DNA of 64,000 bases. Source: JOPF136 sp963773835. Its GTDB lineage: Bacteria > Acidobacteriota > Terriglobia > Acidiferrales > UBA7541. A program made the position numbers and the translations under genes. The notes below the pieces were generated by a model that searched no databases, was not told the DNA's origin, and was given only the letters and a program-made list of their open reading frames with translations. Positions 62,066 through 64,000 of this stretch are shown here, piece by piece. The stretch is taken from NCBI GenBank assembly GCA_963773835.1, contig CAVZCQ010000003.1, positions 124,001 through 188,000 on the forward strand, read 5' to 3'. The first letter of the stretch is position 1; every line of letters begins with the position of its first letter.

Positions 62066-62626
62066 ATGCCTGCTCACCACGCGCGCGTCATAACCGTCTT
62101 CGGCAGCTCGCGCCCCGCTGAAGGGGATGCCGCCTACGTGGAGGCTCGCGCACTGGGCTCCGCTCTCGCCGCTGCCGGCTTCACGGTCTGCTCCGGCGGC
62201 TACGGCGGCGTGATGGAAGCAGTGAGCCGTGGCGCAAAGGACGCCGGAGGCCGCACGCTCGGCGTCACCGCTTCTTTCTTCCGCTCCCGGGCCAACCGCT
62301 GGGTGGATGAAGAGGTCCGCGTCGCCACCTGGGAGGAGCGCCTGTTCGAGTTGGTTCGCCGCGGTGAAGGTTACGTCGCCTGCCGTGGCGGCACCGGCAC
62401 TTTGGTCGAGCTCGCCGTCGTCTGGGAAATGCTGAACAAACGAGTGATGGCACGCAAACCCTTCGCTGTCCTGGGCGATTTCTGGCTCCCCGTCGTCGAA
62501 CGAGTTCGCGAAGTCGAAGGCGGCGCGGATTCGCACTGGAGCGAGGCTGATGGCGGCCTCATCCGCGGCTGCTCCGCACCTCACGACGCCGCCAGCTTCC
62601 TGGCGGAAGCGCTTCGCCAGCCCTGA
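62066..62626 (+). CDS. LOG-like Rossmann-fold protein
   Basis: A 186-residue cytoplasmic protein related to lysine-decarboxylase-like/LOG nucleotide-processing proteins. The motif SGGYGGVMEAVSRGAKDAGG is present. The PGGxGTxxE catalytic motif reads RGGTGTLVE (Pro replaced by Arg), closest to the TIGR00725-like group. Whether it removes ribose-phosphate from nucleotides is unproven. The ATG at 62066 follows a CATATT box (62053-62058) by 7 bp, a leaderless pattern; the open frame further upstream has no coding signs. Confidence 0.85.
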   Translation: MPAHHARVITVFGSSRPAEGDAAYVEARALGSALAAAGFTVCSGGYGGVMEAVSRGAKDAGGRTLGVTASFFRSRANRWVDEEVRVATWEERLFELVRRGEGYVACRGGTGTLVELAVVWEMLNKRVMARKPFAVLGDFWLPVVERVREVEGGADSHWSEADGGLIRGCSAPHDAASFLAEALRQP

Positions 62627-62707
62627 GCGTTGTCGCTCCTCCGTTCGCTCTCCCATTGGTTGCGCTTCCGCCTCCCGGCATGACATCTTCAATCCTGGGA
62701 AAACCAG

Positions 62708-64000
62708 GTGTCGCGCCCGGCCCAGGAAACTCTGGAATTCGCCAGCCTGCGGGAAATCCTGCTGGGATGCACCACGTGTGCCCCGGGACGCCGCGCCGTT
62801 GAAGCGCTGGCATTGTGCACCGACCGCGTCGCCTTGGAAGGCGCTTTCGCCTCCATCGCCGAGGCCGTCGCCTGGCTCCGAGCCGGCCGCGAGCTGGGAT
62901 TCGGCTCGCTCGCAGATCCCGAGGCGTGGCTGGCCCGCCTCGCCGTATCCGTCAACGTGCTCTCCCCAACCGAGCTGCTCGATTCCGCATCCCTCGCCGA
63001 CGCCACGGCCGACCTCAAATCCACGCTGCGCCACGAGAGCGAAAAATTCCCGCGTCTCGCCGGACGCGCCACCACGCTCCCCGATCTCGGCTGGCTCGCT
63101 TCCGCCGTCCGCCGCGCCATCCTGCCCAACGGCGAACTGAGCGACGACGCGTCCCCCGAACTCGGCCGTATCCGCTCCGCCATCGTCAAAGCGCGCGAAA
63201 AAATTCAGGAGCAGCTTCGCCGCATCCTCCGCGCCCGCGGCGAGCCTCCCGGCGAGGACTACATCACGCTGCGCAACGACCGCTACGTCATCCCGGTCCG
63301 CGCCACCGACCGCCGCAGCGTTCCCGGCGTCATGCACGGCGCCAGCGGAACCGGCCAGACCGCCTTCATCGAGCCGCTCGAAACCCTGGAGGCCAATAAC
63401 CAGCTCGTCCAGCTCGCCGAAGACGAAGCCGCCGAAATCGCCCGCATTCTCGCCGAGCTGACCGAGCGCCTCCGCCAGGCGCTGCCGCAACTCGATGCTG
63501 CGGCCGCCACAGTCGCGCAATTCGATTCCGTCTTCGCCCGCGCCCGCTTCTCCAGAGAGTTCACCTGCACCGTCCCGGTTTTTTCAAACGAAGCGCGGCT
63601 CGTGCTCGAAGCCGCCCGCCATCCCGTGCTCGAAGCGCGCCTGCGCCGCGCCGGGGAAGGCCGCGCCATCGTTCCCATGTCGCTCGAGCTGGGCGGCGCC
63701 GCCACCGTGCTGGTCATCAGCGGGCCGAATACGGGCGGCAAGACCGTGGCGCTCAAAACCGTCGGCCTCGCCGTTCTCTCCGCCCAGTGCGGCATTCCCG
63801 TCGCCGCCGAACGCGCGGAGCTGCCCATCGTGGACCGCGTGCTGGCCGACATCGGCGACGAGCAGTCCATCGCCGCGGACCTTTCCACATTTTCCGCGCA
63901 CATGCTGAATCTCCGCGCGATGCTGGAGGCCGCGACGCCTCAATCGCTGGTGCTCGCGGATGAAATGGGCACGGGTACCGCGCCCGAAGAAGGCTCCGCG
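62708..64000 (+). CDS. mutS2: Endonuclease MutS2 (3' end beyond the window)
   Basis: 431 codons of a MutS2 protein are visible and the frame is open at the window end. The N-terminus is SRPAQETLEFASLREILLG, with the clamp/core region (ITLRNDRYVIPVRATDR, MHGASGTGQTAFIEP). The ATPase follows, with the P-loop SGPNTGGKT (about residues 338-346) and Walker B region DIGDEQSIAADLSTFSAHM, then LADEMGTGTAPEEGS. The C-terminal Smr nuclease domain would lie outside. MutS2 acts on recombination intermediates and stalled ribosomes, not mismatch repair. The start is a GTG at 62708 with only a weak ribosome-binding site. Confidence 0.94.
   Translation, partial: MSRPAQETLEFASLREILLGCTTCAPGRRAVEALALCTDRVALEGAFASIAEAVAWLRAGRELGFGSLADPEAWLARLAVSVNVLSPTELLDSASLADATADLKSTLRHESEKFPRLAGRATTLPDLGWLASAVRRAILPNGELSDDASPELGRIRSAIVKAREKIQEQLRRILRARGEPPGEDYITLRNDRYVIPVRATDRRSVPGVMHGASGTGQTAFIEPLETLEANNQLVQLAEDEAAEIARILAELTERLRQALPQLDAAAATVAQFDSVFARARFSREFTCTVPVFSNEARLVLEAARHPVLEARLRRAGEGRAIVPMSLELGGAATVLVISGPNTGGKTVALKTVGLAVLSAQCGIPVAAERAELPIVDRVLADIGDEQSIAADLSTFSAHMLNLRAMLEAATPQSLVLADEMGTGTAPEEGSA

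Noticed and set aside
61877..63520. Upstream extension of the SYLF frame on the minus strand
   Set aside because: It is antisense to mutS2 and the LOG-like gene, and a ribosome-binding site plus signal peptide fix the start at 61876.

Overview
The window is a GC-rich bacterial chromosome segment carrying about 45 genes. The gene content points to the phylum Acidobacteriota: Ser/Thr kinases fused to proline-rich linkers or PD40 propellers, secreted Sel1/TPR proteins with carboxypeptidase-regulatory or DUF3857 domains, an S9 oligopeptidase, an Rv2578c-like radical SAM protein and a cysteine-rich protein of a type I know from this phylum. No rRNA, tRNA or CRISPR array was found. The phylum call rests on gene style and is an inference.

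Layout. 1-6992: the 3' part of a membrane Ser/Thr kinase followed by three tandem secreted Sel1-repeat paralogues. 7012-16083: prfA, a subtilase-like protease, prmC, dinB, a membrane PP2C (SpoIIE-type) phosphatase and a CCA-adding-type enzyme. 16142-18852: lon with its own promoter and a 14-bp terminator hairpin. 19001-27535: secreted and metabolic singletons (S9 peptidase, orphan HicB-like protein, PuuD-like membrane protein, Tat-exported superoxide dismutase, two secreted unknowns, alpha/beta hydrolase, LysR regulator). 27648-36798: a nitrogen module, with gltB divergent from amt-glnB-glnD. 36909-42791: a leftward run of queD, a small membrane protein, queE, queC, a TPR protein and a DUF3857 protein. 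48684-52580: dinG, divergent from archease-rtcB. 52764-60327: a secreted unknown, a kinase with PD40 repeats, a Tat amidase, a pseudo-receiver and a radical SAM protein with a long leader. 60468-64000: a Cys-rich protein, a SYLF protein, a LOG-like Rossmann protein and the 5' part of mutS2.

Accessory island. Roughly 42.9-48.6 kb, between queD and dinG, has visibly lower GC and different coding style. It holds two divergent conflict-type loci. The leftward pair is a phosphoribosyltransferase-like protein (resembling the PRTase-CE type) followed 10 bp later by an ImmA/IrrE metallopeptidase. The other is a convergent pair, a PD-(D/E)XK-like putative endonuclease and a DPPY DNA methyltransferase, whose 3' ends overlap by 65 bp and which look like an unrecognised restriction-modification system. 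This island is the best candidate in the window for a new defence system.

Several genes start only 6-8 bases downstream of a good -10 element, which suggests that leaderless transcripts are common here. Intergenic DNA carries a family of REP-like hairpins (GTGGCRCAG..., GGCGGGGC...) and degenerate dispersed repeats.
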